In this document: positions 18,665 through 27,235 of the stretch, one piece after another
Position numbering within the stretch: the first letter of the stretch is position 1
Layout: every line of letters starts with the position of its first letter
DNA from: Mesorhizobium sp. ZC-5
GTDB lineage: Bacteria; Pseudomonadota; Alphaproteobacteria; Rhizobiales; Rhizobiaceae
Assembly: GCF_025753855.1 (NCBI RefSeq)
Contig: NZ_JAOWPT010000002.1
Location: 124,001 to 188,000, forward strand
Length of the DNA: 64,000 nt
Direction: 5' to 3'
Notes under the pieces: model-generated
Told to the model about the DNA's origin: nothing
Databases searched by the model: none
Seen by the model: the letters and a program-made list of their open reading frames with translations, nothing else
Made by a program: the position numbers and the translations under genes

Positions 18665-18703
18665 GGCATCATCCTTTCATTGCCGAAATTACAATTTCCG
18701 AGC

Positions 18704-19462
18704 CTAGGTCCAGATCGCGATCGGATTGCCGAAGCGATCAGCACCGGGAGGATCGGGAAAACTCACCGCTTCGCCGTGCGCGAAACGCCGCGCCACCAAC
18801 ATCATCGCAGCGGCATCGAGGAAGTCATCCTCCGCCGCACCCCGTGGCGCCGGCGAGGCGAGAAACGCCAGGTCATGGCCATACGAACCGAGCAACATCC
18901 TGCGTTCGTCCATGCCGGCCGGATTCACCCGACCCTTGATCTTCTTCGGCAATGCCATCGGCTCGCCGCCGTTAAGTTGCCGGAATGCCGCCTCGGGGTG
19001 CGATTCGACGATCCTGCCACGCAGTTCCGGCCGGGCGATCAGCAATCGGTCCAGCTCCCGTATCTTGGAAAAGATGCCAAACGCCTGGATGGAGACCCCG
19101 CGCGGCGGATCCGAGGTTTCACGGGCGATCCGGCTCGCTTCGCGATGCGCGGCATACCAGCGCTCGACGGTGGAGAATTCCTCCTCGGCGGCATAGACGG
19201 CCGCCCGCGAGGGAATGGAAAAGACGCTTGATTGACGCTCGCCGAGCAGGCGCCGGACCAGCACTTCCGGGCCGCGCCCGCCGTGGCGGGTGAAATCCGG
19301 CAGGCCGATCGGCATGTCGACCGCGATCACCGCGTCCCCCGCAAGCCGATCGACGATTTCGGCGAAGCTTGCCGCCACACAGGCAAATACCGGCGTTCCT
19401 GGCTCCGCGATGGCGGCAATCCAGCCCGCCTTGCAGCCGTCCACCCCTGCGACGGTCCGCAT
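18704..19462 (-). CDS. DUF429 domain-containing protein
   Basis: This 252-residue protein opens MRTVAGVDGCKAGWIAAI, the hallmark of DUF429, an RNase-H-fold-like family of unknown function. The second motif is AVDMPIGLPDF, with an acidic residue placed as in RNase H-like active sites, and later SHPEAAF. The start ATG at 19462 overlaps the TGA stop of the pyridoxal kinase gene by one base (TGATG), which indicates translational coupling. Confidence 0.85.
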   Translation of the reverse strand: MRTVAGVDGCKAGWIAAIAEPGTPVFACVAASFAEIVDRLAGDAVIAVDMPIGLPDFTRHGGRGPEVLVRRLLGERQSSVFSIPSRAAVYAAEEEFSTVERWYAAHREASRIARETSDPPRGVSIQAFGIFSKIRELDRLLIARPELRGRIVESHPEAAFRQLNGGEPMALPKKIKGRVNPAGMDERRMLLGSYGHDLAFLASPAPRGAAEDDFLDAAAMMLVARRFAHGEAVSFPDPPGADRFGNPIAIWT

Positions 19463-20346
19463 CAGGCGCGGCGATCCTTGCCCGGATGCGTCAGATGCCG
19501 GAGATGCACCATCGCCATCGGGTGCGACAGGCTTTGCGCATCGGTCTCGAGCGTCAATTCATCGGCCCCGCGTTTGGCGGTGCGCGCCAGTATCTCGAAC
19601 ACCGAGGCCGTCGTCGATTGCAGCGCCTTGCCGGAGGGCTGGCCATCAAGCAGCCGGGCGAGAAAGACCGCCGCCGTCAGGTCGCCGAGGCCGTTGGGCG
19701 GTCGCTCGATGATCCGATGCTCGGAAAGCAGCGCGTCCGACGCCGTCAGGAGAAGATTCCCCGTGCCGCCCGCCATCATCGCCGGCGCCGAGGTGACCAA
19801 CATGGTGGAGGGCCCAGCCACAAGCGCCGCCCCCACCACAGATTTGATGTCGTCGAGTTGCACGCCTGACATCCAGGCGAGTTCGTAACGGTTTGGGGTT
19901 GCGATGTCGGCGATCGGAAGCAGCGTGTCGCGCATCGCTTCGGCGATTGCCTGCGGGACGTAAAGGCCTCCCAAATCTCCCATCACGGGGTCGCAAACAT
20001 ACAGCGCCTTCGGGTTCTTCGTTTTCACCGCGCCGACCAATGAAGCAACGGCAGCAGCCTGCCGCGCATCGCCCAGATAACCGGAAAGCACGGCCGCGAC
20101 CTCACCCAACCAAGGCGCCCGCTCGAGGTCGCCCAGCAGCGACGCAAACTGTTCCGCATCCGGAACGATACGGGTGGCCCGGCCGTGTCCCGGATGCCAG
20201 GGCAAGATCACCGTTGGCACCGCCCAGACCGGAAACCCAAGTGTTTCCAACGCGAATACCGCAGCACGGTTGCCGACTGATCCACGCGCCACATGGCTCG
20301 ATATGACGATCACCGCCCGAGGCGTTTCGGTCTGCTGCATTTCCAT
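19462..20346 (-). CDS. pdxY: Pyridoxal kinase, PdxY/PdxK-like
   Basis: This 294-residue ribokinase-fold enzyme phosphorylates pyridoxal to pyridoxal 5'-phosphate in the salvage route. It shows ISSHVARGSVGNRAAVFALE near the N-terminus (the substrate loop), DPVMGDLGGLYV in the middle, and NGLGDLTAAVFLARLL with the GxGD catalytic/anion-hole motif (GLGD) at the C-terminal side. I start at ATG 20346; a second ATG two codons on is equally possible. It is six bases downstream of a small membrane protein gene and overlaps the DUF429 gene by one base, so the three probably form one operon. Confidence 0.9.
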   Translation of the reverse strand: MEMQQTETPRAVIVISSHVARGSVGNRAAVFALETLGFPVWAVPTVILPWHPGHGRATRIVPDAEQFASLLGDLERAPWLGEVAAVLSGYLGDARQAAAVASLVGAVKTKNPKALYVCDPVMGDLGGLYVPQAIAEAMRDTLLPIADIATPNRYELAWMSGVQLDDIKSVVGAALVAGPSTMLVTSAPAMMAGGTGNLLLTASDALLSEHRIIERPPNGLGDLTAAVFLARLLDGQPSGKALQSTTASVFEILARTAKRGADELTLETDAQSLSHPMAMVHLRHLTHPGKDRRA

Positions 20347-20351
20347 GAAAA

Positions 20352-20594
20352 CTATCCGCGCATGAGAAACAGGATGAACCAGACCAGCAATCCGACCACG
20401 AAAAATATGCCCAGGCCGCGCCCAATCCGGGTTCCCCAATATTCCGCCCAGTCGGCTTTGTCAGCATCCTGCGCGTTCATATGGCCGCGGACCCGCTGTG
20501 CCGTACGGGAGATCAGCGATCCGCCGCCTTCGGCCTCCCGTGCAACCCGGTCGAGGATGCGCTGCGATTCGGTTTCTCTGTCCTTGCTGCCCAT
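20352..20594 (-). CDS. Small single-helix membrane protein, hypothetical
   Basis: The 80-residue protein begins MGSKDRETESQRILDRV, has a charged N-terminal two thirds, and ends in one hydrophobic helix (LGIFFVVGLLVWFILFLM) before a short RG tail. This predicts a C-tail-anchored inner-membrane protein. No family is recognised. I start at ATG 20594; the frame extends upstream by 32 codons, but that part runs towards the divergent LemA promoter. It ends five bases before pdxY. Confidence 0.7.
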   Translation of the reverse strand: MGSKDRETESQRILDRVAREAEGGGSLISRTAQRVRGHMNAQDADKADWAEYWGTRIGRGLGIFFVVGLLVWFILFLMRG

Positions 20595-20740
20595 TTCCGT
20601 CCATCCCCGTGTCGGCAAGCTTAGCGCGTTCGTTTCCCCAATCACAGTGCCGCGCATCGAAGCTGGAAACGTCGCCGTTTCCTTGCGCAACGATTGTGAC
20701 TATGGTCTCTCCCGTCGATCACGATAACGAGGGATATTCG

Positions 20741-21379
20741 ATGTTCGCCCAAACTGCCCTTTTGCCTTCCGGCTGGCGCGTACTTCCGGCATTGCTGTTC
20801 CTTATCCTCGTCCTGCCGGCGCTTTCCGGTTGCGGCTTCAACACCATTCCGACTGCGGAAGAACAGGCCAAGGCGGCATGGAGCGAAGTGCTGAACCAGT
20901 ATCAGCGCCGCGCCGACCTCATCCCCAATCTCGTCGAAACGGTAAAAGGCTACGCCAGCCACGAGAAGGATGTACTGGAAGGCGTCGTCGAGGCGCGCGC
21001 CAAGGCGACACAGGTGACGGTTACACCGGAGACACTCAGCAACCCGGATGCGTTCAAGGCCTTCCAGGACAACCAGGCCGGCCTGACCAGCGCACTGTCG
21101 CGGCTGCTGGCGGTCGTCGAGAACTATCCGGACCTCAAGGCCAACCAGAACTTCCTCGCCCTCCAGGCGCAGCTCGAAGGTACCGAAAACCGGATCGCTG
21201 TGGCGCGGCGCGACTACATCGAGGCGGTGCGCGTCTACAACACGACGCTGCGCACCTTCCCGTCCATTCTCTGGGCGACGTTCTGGTTTACCGGCAACGA
21301 GCCTTTCCAGAACTTCACCGTCGCCGAAGACAAGATGGAGACGCCGAAAGTGGATTTCGGCACCAAGCAGGGCGGGTAA
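20741..21379 (+). CDS. LemA-family lipoprotein
   Basis: The 212-residue protein has an N-terminal lipoprotein signal: MFAQTALLPSGW, then a hydrophobic stretch ending LSGC with C31 as the lipidation site. After that comes the LemA domain, recognisable by YQRRADLIPNLVETVKGYASHEKDVLEGVVEAR, which packs as a four-helix bundle, and by the downstream YPDLKANQNFLALQAQLEGTENRIAVARRDYIEAVRVYN. LemA function is unsettled. The ATG is preceded by GAGGGA. It leads a three-gene cluster with two TPM proteins, a common association. Confidence 0.92.
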   Translation: MFAQTALLPSGWRVLPALLFLILVLPALSGCGFNTIPTAEEQAKAAWSEVLNQYQRRADLIPNLVETVKGYASHEKDVLEGVVEARAKATQVTVTPETLSNPDAFKAFQDNQAGLTSALSRLLAVVENYPDLKANQNFLALQAQLEGTENRIAVARRDYIEAVRVYNTTLRTFPSILWATFWFTGNEPFQNFTVAEDKMETPKVDFGTKQGG

Positions 21380-21401
21380 GCGCAACAGGCAGGTCGCAGG
21401 C

Positions 21402-22229
21402 GTGTCGATTATTTTCCGGAACATCCCGGCGGCATTTTTGTCGGTATTGCTGCTTTTCTCGGTCATCGCCCTTGCCGCCGAACTTCCGACCCTCACCGGC
21501 CGCGTGGTCGATGATGCGGGCATCATTGACCCGGCAACAGAAACCGCCCTTACCCAGAAGCTCGAAGCCTTCGAGCAGAAATCGTCCGACCAGATCGTGG
21601 TTGCCACGATTCCCAGTCTCGACGGCGAAGCGCTCGAACCTTACGCCAATCGTCTGTTCAGGGCATGGCGTCTCGGCCAGGCCGGTGAAGACAACGGCGT
21701 GTTGCTGTTGGTCGCCCAAGGCGACCGCAAGATGCGCATCGAAGTCGGTTACGGCCTTGAAGGCACGCTGACCGACCTGCACAGCAAGCTGATCATCGAG
21801 AACACCATGGTACCGGCCTTCCGCGCCGGCGATTTCTCCGGCGGTATTTCGCGGGCCGTCGATGACATGATCATGGTGCTGGAGGGGAATGCCGCCGAGC
21901 TCGAAGCGCGCGCGGAGCGCAACCAGCGGGAAGATAGCGACGGCCTGCCACCCGAGGTCATCATCTTCCTGCTGATCTGGGGCACCATCTTTTTCGGTGG
22001 TTTCGCTATGGCGATCCTGCCGCCGATGTTCGGTCGCAAGATCGGTCCCGGCCGCTACCGCTGGCTTGGCATGGATTTCACCTACAGCACGAGCTCCGGC
22101 CGTTCATCCTCGGGCGGCGGCTGGTCTTCAGGCTCCGGCGGTGGGGGCTGGTCGTCCGGCGGCGGCGGTGGCGGATTCTCAGGTGGGGGTGGTTCCTCGG
22201 GCGGCGGCGGTTCGTCGGGAAGCTGGTAG
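21402..22229 (+). CDS. TPM-domain membrane protein with Gly/Ser-rich tail
   Basis: The 275-residue protein starts at a GTG at 21402. It has an N-terminal signal or anchor (ending LAAELPTLTG) and then the TPM domain (YgcG/Psb32-like), with GRVVDDAGIIDP, SSDQIVVATIP and NGVLLLVAQGDRKMRIEVGYGLEG. A membrane helix follows (VIIFLLIWGTIFFGGFAMAIL). The last 55 residues are a glycine/serine low-complexity tail. The preceding LemA gene ends 22 bases upstream. TPM proteins of this kind are linked to membrane stress, but no activity is demonstrated for this one. Confidence 0.92.
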   Translation: MSIIFRNIPAAFLSVLLLFSVIALAAELPTLTGRVVDDAGIIDPATETALTQKLEAFEQKSSDQIVVATIPSLDGEALEPYANRLFRAWRLGQAGEDNGVLLLVAQGDRKMRIEVGYGLEGTLTDLHSKLIIENTMVPAFRAGDFSGGISRAVDDMIMVLEGNAAELEARAERNQREDSDGLPPEVIIFLLIWGTIFFGGFAMAILPPMFGRKIGPGRYRWLGMDFTYSTSSGRSSSGGGWSSGSGGGGWSSGGGGGGFSGGGGSSGGGGSSGSW

Positions 22230-22230
22230 G

Positions 22231-22875
22231 ATGATCATGGTCAGCGAAACCCTGTCTTCCGAAGATCACGACCGCGTCACCGCGGCGATCCGCGACGCCG
22301 AGGAAAAGACCGCCGGCGAAATCTACTGTGTCGTTGCCCGTTCCAGCGACAGCTATTTCTTCCCGGCAGCCCTCATGCTGGCGCTTGCCATGCTTGCCGT
22401 TGGGCTCGTGGTCGCGTTCCTGATCGAATACTGGTGGTACGAGTTGAGGATACCGGTATTCATTGCCGCGCAGTTGCTGGCCTTCGCCTGCGCGCTTCTG
22501 GTGCTGCGACTGTTTCCGCGACTGTGCATCTGGCTGGTGCCTCGGCGGCTGAAATACCGGCAGGCCCATGCCAATGCGGTGAAGCAGTTCCTCGCCCGCA
22601 ACGTGCATCTCACCACCGCGCGCACCGGCGTCCTGCTCTTTGTTTCCCTGGCCGAGCGTTATGCCGAAGTAGTGGCGGATGCCGGCATCAACCAGAAAGT
22701 CTCGCAGGAAACCTGGGATGGTGTGGTCAGCCAGCTGATCGACGGCGCCAGGGCAAACCGGCCGGCGGATGGATTTGTTACAGCCATCGCCACCGTGGGC
22801 GCACTGCTCTGCGAGCATTTCCCCGTATCGGCCGACGACATCAACGAACTGGACGATCATCTGGTCGAAATCTGA
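22231..22875 (+). CDS. TPM-domain membrane protein
   Basis: The 214-residue protein starts at ATG 22231, one base after the stop of the previous gene, so it is cotranslated. It begins SSEDHDRVTAAIRDAEEKTAGEIYCVVARSSDSY, the core of a TPM domain, but lacks a signal peptide. Two membrane helices follow (ALMLALAMLAVGLVVAFLIEYW and VFIAAQLLAFACALLVLRL), then a soluble part with TTARTGVLLFVSLAERYAEVVAD. It is the third gene of the LemA cluster. Confidence 0.9.
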   Translation: MIMVSETLSSEDHDRVTAAIRDAEEKTAGEIYCVVARSSDSYFFPAALMLALAMLAVGLVVAFLIEYWWYELRIPVFIAAQLLAFACALLVLRLFPRLCIWLVPRRLKYRQAHANAVKQFLARNVHLTTARTGVLLFVSLAERYAEVVADAGINQKVSQETWDGVVSQLIDGARANRPADGFVTAIATVGALLCEHFPVSADDINELDDHLVEI

Positions 22876-22962
22876 GCGGTATCCAGCGCTTGTGAGCAAA
22901 GCGGTCTGCTACTCTTGATCGTCTTGCGCTTTCCGCCCCGACGCGGCTATGGTTAACAAATC

Positions 22963-23469
22963 ATGACCACGCTGACGGTAGATATTCGCAAGGCTGAACC
23001 GAGGGACGCGGACGCGATCGCCGACGTGCACCACGAAGCGTGGCGCGGCGCCTATGCCGGCATAATCCCGCATCGAGCCCTCAACGCGATGATCAACCGG
23101 CGCGGACGCGACTGGTGGGCGCAGGCCATTCGCCGTGCCGCTTCGGTGCTGGTCGTCGAGGTCGGCGGCAAGGTAGCCGGATACGCCACGCTCGGTCGCA
23201 ACCGCGCCCGCGAGCTTCCCCAGCAAGGCGAGATTTACGAACTGTACCTACGTCCCGAGTGCCAGGGCATCGGCCTTGGCAGCCGCCTCTTTGCAGCAGC
23301 GCAGGAGAAGCTCGCCTCTCACGGGCTGCAGGGCATGGTTGTCTGGGCGCTCGAAGACAATTCCAACGCGCTGGCGTTCTACACTGGCGCCGGGGGACGC
23401 GACGTCGCGGAAGGCGTCGAGGTCTTCGACCAAAAGGCGCTGCGCAAGGTCGCCTTCGTCTGGGATTGA
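22963..23469 (+). CDS. GNAT-family N-acetyltransferase
   Basis: The 168-residue enzyme has the acetyl-CoA-binding GNAT fold. The motif A region reads LYLRPECQGIGLGSRLFAAAQEKL, with the Q/R-x-x-G-x-G loop QGIGLG, and the C-terminal part has VVWALEDNSNALAFYTGAGG. The N-terminus includes EAWRGAYAGIIP, common in RimI-like proteins. The substrate cannot be predicted. ATG 22963 is the start. The gene is monocistronic between the TPM cluster and pyrophosphatase. Confidence 0.88.
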   Translation: MTTLTVDIRKAEPRDADAIADVHHEAWRGAYAGIIPHRALNAMINRRGRDWWAQAIRRAASVLVVEVGGKVAGYATLGRNRARELPQQGEIYELYLRPECQGIGLGSRLFAAAQEKLASHGLQGMVVWALEDNSNALAFYTGAGGRDVAEGVEVFDQKALRKVAFVWD

Positions 23470-23655
23470 GCCCCACTCCCGATAATTCTTGCTGTTTCCA
23501 ACCGTGAAGGACGCGCTTCGGTCGCTCATTGCGCGCGGCGCGCCATATCGCTATTCGATGCATTAGCACCCGCAGCATGGACGCTGTGGAATTTGGAACT
23601 GCGCAGAACCTTTCGATCCATCCGGTCCAAGGTCGTTGCGCCAAGAAAGGCAGCC

Positions 23656-24201
23656 ATGCGTATCGACGCCATCGCCACCGGCAAAAATCCACCTGAGGAC
23701 GTCAACGTCATCATCGAGGTTCCAATCGGTGGCGAGCCGATCAAATACGAGATGGACAAGGAAGCCGGCACGCTGTTCGTCGACCGCTTCCTGCACACCT
23801 CGATGCGCTACCCCGGCAATTACGGATTCGTGCCGCATACGCTCTCGGGCGACGGCGACCCGGTCGACGTGCTGGTCTGCAACACGCGCGCACTGGTACC
23901 CGGTTGTGTCATCAATGTCCGTCCTATCGGCGTGCTGATCATGGAGGACAATGCCGGCCAGGACGAGAAAGTCATCGCCGTGCCTTCGCCGAAGCTGACG
24001 CTGCGCTATGAAAATGTCACCGAATACACCCACCTGCCGGAGATCACCCGCCAGCAGGTGCAGCACTTCTTCGAGCACTATAAGGATCTCGAGCCCGGCA
24101 AATGGGTCAAGATCGGTGGCTGGTACGATTCGGCCGCAGCAAAGAAGATGATCGTCGAGGGCATCGAGCGGGCGAAGAACGCCAAGGTCCACGCCTCCTG
24201 A
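23656..24201 (+). CDS. ppa: Inorganic pyrophosphatase (family I)
   Basis: The 181-residue soluble enzyme hydrolyses pyrophosphate and so pulls biosynthetic reactions forward. The metal-binding motif D66-G-D68-PV-D71 is intact, within [12 protein letters not shown], and the flanking [12 protein letters not shown] is conserved. I start at ATG 23656 ([10 protein letters not shown]), seven bases after AAGAAAGG; 21 codons upstream in frame are not protein-like. The gene is apparently monocistronic. Confidence 0.97.
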   Translation: MRIDAIATGKNPPEDVNVIIEVPIGGEPIKYEMDKEAGTLFVDRFLHTSMRYPGNYGFVPHTLSGDGDPVDVLVCNTRALVPGCVINVRPIGVLIMEDNAGQDEKVIAVPSPKLTLRYENVTEYTHLPEITRQQVQHFFEHYKDLEPGKWVKIGGWYDSAAAKKMIVEGIERAKNAKVHAS

Positions 24202-24386
24202 CGCCAACACCGTCATAGACTGGCTCCGTTCACACCTCGGACCGGCGATTATATATTTGACAAACCTCGCTTGCGCCGACCCTAAAATCAGCGGATGCTA
24301 AAGTTGTCCGGGGACAGCACCGGATTGGCTCGGCGGTCCTACTCCTGTTGCCATCCGGCCGTCGGAGGAAGAAGCAGGAGAGAACG

Positions 24387-24563
24387 ATGAAGCTGTGGAT
24401 GGATCTAAAGCGCTGGTATCTTGGCACCTGCGAGCGCCAGGCCGCGAGGAGGCGAGCCAGAGATGCCAAGCAGTTACCCAGAGGGGCCTCCGAGAAGGAG
24501 CGAAAGCTCGCTGTCGAGCGCGACGCCAAGCTCGTCGGGCTGATAACTCCCAACGGCGGCTGA
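24387..24563 (+). CDS. Small basic hypothetical protein
   Basis: This 58-residue, highly charged protein begins MKLWMDLKRWYLGTCER and continues with Arg/Lys/Glu-rich helices (RRRARDAKQL and SEKERKLAVERDAKLVGL). No family is recognised. In its favour there is an AGGAGAG site five bases before the ATG. Against it are its small size and lack of any neighbour that explains it. Confidence 0.5.
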   Translation: MKLWMDLKRWYLGTCERQAARRRARDAKQLPRGASEKERKLAVERDAKLVGLITPNGG

Positions 24564-24786
24564 CGCGAGTTCCTTCGCTGTCCTCGGCTATGAACTCGAC
24601 GCCGGCACCACTGCTGTCGGCATCTGACAGGTGATTGGACCACAGCAAGAATCGACCCCCCAAACACAAAAATGCCGTGTAATGTCGGCCCATCAACATC
24701 CACAGCAAATGGTCGAAAATCACCGCTTCGTGTCCCGCTTCCATGGAACTTCGAGCCGGTGATTGTTCGCGCGCGGATGTCGTCGC

Positions 24787-24806
24787 GGCCCGGAATCGGC
24801 CGGGCC
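24787..24806 (+). promoter_or_regulatory. Hairpin next to the ribosome binding site of the peptide-binding protein gene
   Basis: GGCCCGG pairs with CCGGGCC around a six-base loop. The stem ends four bases before the GGAG of the ribosome binding site. It could affect translation or mRNA stability of the gene starting at 24823. There is no direct sign of a ligand-binding structure. Confidence 0.35.
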
Positions 24807-24822
24807 AATGGGAGAAAGAACG

Positions 24823-26418
24823 ATGCTGCATAAATTCCTGAGTGCCACGATGCTTGCCACAAGCCTCGTCGTGGCGGGCGGAGCCTTCATGACTCCGGCC
24901 TTTGCCGAAGTGGTCTACAACCGCGGCAATGATGCCGACCCGGAAACGCTGGATCCGCACAAGACCTCGACGGTGGCCGAGGCTAACATCATTCGCGACA
25001 TGTTCGAGGGTCTCGTCGCCCAGGACGCCAAGGCCGACCTCATTCCCGGCGCCGCCGAGAGCTGGACGGTTTCCGACGACGGCACCGTCTACACGTTCAA
25101 GCTGCGCCAGGGGGCGGTCTGGTCGGACGGTACCCCGGTGACGGCAGAAGATTTCGTCTACTCGTTCCGCCGCCTGCTGGATCCGGCAACCGCCGCTCAA
25201 TACGCCTCCATGCTCTACGTGGTGAAGAACGGCGAGGCGCTCAACACCGGCAAGGCAAAACCCGAGGATCTCGGCGTTAAGGCTGTCGATGCTTCGACAT
25301 TCGAGGTCACGCTCAACGCGCCGACGCCCTACTTCCTCGAAATGCTGACCCACCAGGCGACGTATCCGGTCAGCAAGGCCTTGGTCGAAAAACTCGGCGC
25401 CGAATGGGTGAAGCCGGGCAATATGGTGTCGAACGGCGCCTATACGCTCGCCGAATTCTTGCCGAACGATCACATCAAGCTGGTCAAGAATCCGAAGTTC
25501 CATGACGCGGCCAACGTCAAGATCGACACGGTGAACTTCATTCCGACCGAGGATCGCTCGACCGCGATGAAACGCTTCGAGGCAGGCGAACTCGATAGCA
25601 ACTTCGATGTGCCGACCGAGCAGCTTGCCGACCTGAAAGTGAAGTTCGGCGATCAGCTCCAAATCGGTCCTTATCTCGGCACCTATTATTTCGCCATCAA
25701 GACCGACAAGGAGCCGTGGACGAACCAGAAGCTGCGCTATGCCATTTCGATGGCCATAGATCGCGACTTCCTGGCCGAGAAAGTGTGGCAGGGTACGATG
25801 TTGCCGGCCTATTCGATGGTGCCGCCCGGTATCGCCGGTTATACCGCCGCGATGGCGGATTTCGCCGACAAATCGCAGCTCGACCGCGAGGAAGAGGCCG
25901 CGAAGATCCTGACCGAGCTTGGTTATGGTCCCGACAAGCCGCTGAAGCTCGAAATTCGCTACAACACCGGTGAAAACCACAAGAACACCGGTGTTGCGGT
26001 ACAGGAGCAACTGCGGCCGCTCGGCATCGAGGTCAGCCTGCTCAATGTCGACGGCAAGACGCACTATTCCTACCTGCAGGAAAAGGGCGACTACGACTTC
26101 GCCCGTGCCGCCTGGATCGCCGACTACAAGGATCCCGAAAACTTCCTCGGCATTTCCCGCAAGGCAAGCGGCATCAACTACTCCAACTATGACAGCCCGA
26201 AATTCGAGGAAGCGATGAACCTGGCGGCAGCCTCGGCCAGCAAACCGGAGGAGCGCATGAAGCACCTGGCTGACGCCGAGCGCACCCTGATCGACGATGT
26301 CGGCCAGATCCCGCTGCTCTATTACAGCTACAAGAACCTCGTCTCGCCGAAGCTGCAGGGCTACGAAGCAAACGTCATGGACGTGCATCCGACACGTTTC
26401 ATGAGCAAGGCTGAATAG
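24823..26418 (+). CDS. Oligopeptide-type ABC transporter substrate-binding protein
   Basis: The 531-residue periplasmic protein is of the OppA/DppA family (SBP_bac_5). It has a signal peptide with a cleavage site at AFA-EVV (residues 26-29). The family signature follows: NRGNDADPETLDPHKTS, then LRQGAVWSDGTPVTAEDFVYSF and YAISMAIDRDFLAEKVW. The likely ligand is a peptide or peptide-like compound. The start ATG 24823 follows GGAGAAAG. No permease or ATPase gene is adjacent and a strong terminator follows, so this is an orphan binding protein that must dock to transport components encoded elsewhere. Confidence 0.93.
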   Translation: MLHKFLSATMLATSLVVAGGAFMTPAFAEVVYNRGNDADPETLDPHKTSTVAEANIIRDMFEGLVAQDAKADLIPGAAESWTVSDDGTVYTFKLRQGAVWSDGTPVTAEDFVYSFRRLLDPATAAQYASMLYVVKNGEALNTGKAKPEDLGVKAVDASTFEVTLNAPTPYFLEMLTHQATYPVSKALVEKLGAEWVKPGNMVSNGAYTLAEFLPNDHIKLVKNPKFHDAANVKIDTVNFIPTEDRSTAMKRFEAGELDSNFDVPTEQLADLKVKFGDQLQIGPYLGTYYFAIKTDKEPWTNQKLRYAISMAIDRDFLAEKVWQGTMLPAYSMVPPGIAGYTAAMADFADKSQLDREEEAAKILTELGYGPDKPLKLEIRYNTGENHKNTGVAVQEQLRPLGIEVSLLNVDGKTHYSYLQEKGDYDFARAAWIADYKDPENFLGISRKASGINYSNYDSPKFEEAMNLAAASASKPEERMKHLADAERTLIDDVGQIPLLYYSYKNLVSPKLQGYEANVMDVHPTRFMSKAE

Positions 26419-26433
26419 CACGCGATGACATCA

Positions 26434-26466
26434 AGCCGCCGTTCCCCACGGGAGCGGCGGCTTTTT
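26434..26466 (+). terminator. Rho-independent terminator of the substrate-binding protein gene
   Basis: AGCCGCCG (26434-26441) pairs with CGGCGGCT (26455-26462), with a further TCCC/GGGA pair inside, followed by TTTTT. It lies 16 bases after the TAG stop at 26416-26418. Confidence 0.9.
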
Positions 26467-26510
26467 CACGCTTTCTTGCGAATAGTGCACCGGCGAGTGT
26501 GGGGATAGGC

Positions 26511-27110
26511 TCAGTCGTTCTCGGCGCGGCTGAATTCCGGTAGCGCGACGTCGCCACTCACCTGCACGCGCTCGTCGGCACCGCAGGCGAAGGTCCGGGT
26601 CTGTTCGTCGGCGATCTTGCGGGCCGTGTCGTTGGCCTTGGGATTACCGGTGGCGACCACCAGTCCGACCACGCAGCCGTCGCGTTCGGCCATCTGCCCG
26701 ACCTTGGAAACGACCAGCACCTCGATCTTCTTGTCCGGGTCCTCCGGGTCGCTGACCGACCACCGATGAATCGTCGCGAACGGAACGCTTTGATCGCCAT
26801 TGGTCTCGATTCGCCACTCGACCTTGGGGCCGGCGGAATTGAAGGCGCTGAAACTCTCCCACGGCAGGTCCTCCGCCGGCGGGAAGCCGTAGAACACGGA
26901 CTCGCGCACATCGTCATAAGCGATCAGCACCGGGTAGCCTCGATAACCTGTGCAGGCAAGGTTTGCCCAGTCGCCCTCGCCGTCTCCCGCCGCCGAGTAG
27001 GTCACGCAATCCTTCTCGGCCACTAGATCGGTATAGGCGCTTGAAATTTCGCCGGCATGCGCGGCGCTGCTGAAACCCGTCACGGCAAGCATCACGAGGA
27101 ACTTCCGCAT
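26511..27110 (-). CDS. Exported hypothetical protein
   Basis: This 199-residue protein has a short signal peptide (MRKFLVMLAVTGFSSAAHA, cleaved before GEI at about residue 19). The mature part has four cysteines (KDCVTY, LACTGY, DGCVVG, FACGA), which could form two disulfides in the periplasm. It is Asp/Glu-rich, with strands such as IHRWSVSDPEDPDKKIEVLVV. No family is recognised. A perfect 11-base inverted repeat lies just upstream of its start. The gene is convergent with the peptide-binding protein gene. Confidence 0.75.
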   Translation of the reverse strand: MRKFLVMLAVTGFSSAAHAGEISSAYTDLVAEKDCVTYSAAGDGEGDWANLACTGYRGYPVLIAYDDVRESVFYGFPPAEDLPWESFSAFNSAGPKVEWRIETNGDQSVPFATIHRWSVSDPEDPDKKIEVLVVSKVGQMAERDGCVVGLVVATGNPKANDTARKIADEQTRTFACGADERVQVSGDVALPEFSRAEND

Positions 27111-27119
27111 CGCACCTTC

Positions 27120-27203
27120 TCCGTTGGAACAGCCAATCCTAAACAGATTTTCCGGGCGAGCCTATAGATGTCCGAGGGCTCGGCAGCCTGCCGTTCCAAC
27201 GGA
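27120..27203. repeat. 11-bp perfect inverted repeat, 62-bp spacer
   Basis: TCCGTTGGAAC at 27120-27130 is mirrored by GTTCCAACGGA at 27193-27203. It lies between rlmN and the start of the exported hypothetical gene, both on the minus strand. It could be a transcription hairpin or a spaced operator. Chance is possible at this length. Confidence 0.45.
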
Positions 27204-27235
27204 AGCTTGTCGACCGTCAGCGAAACTGCAGCCGA

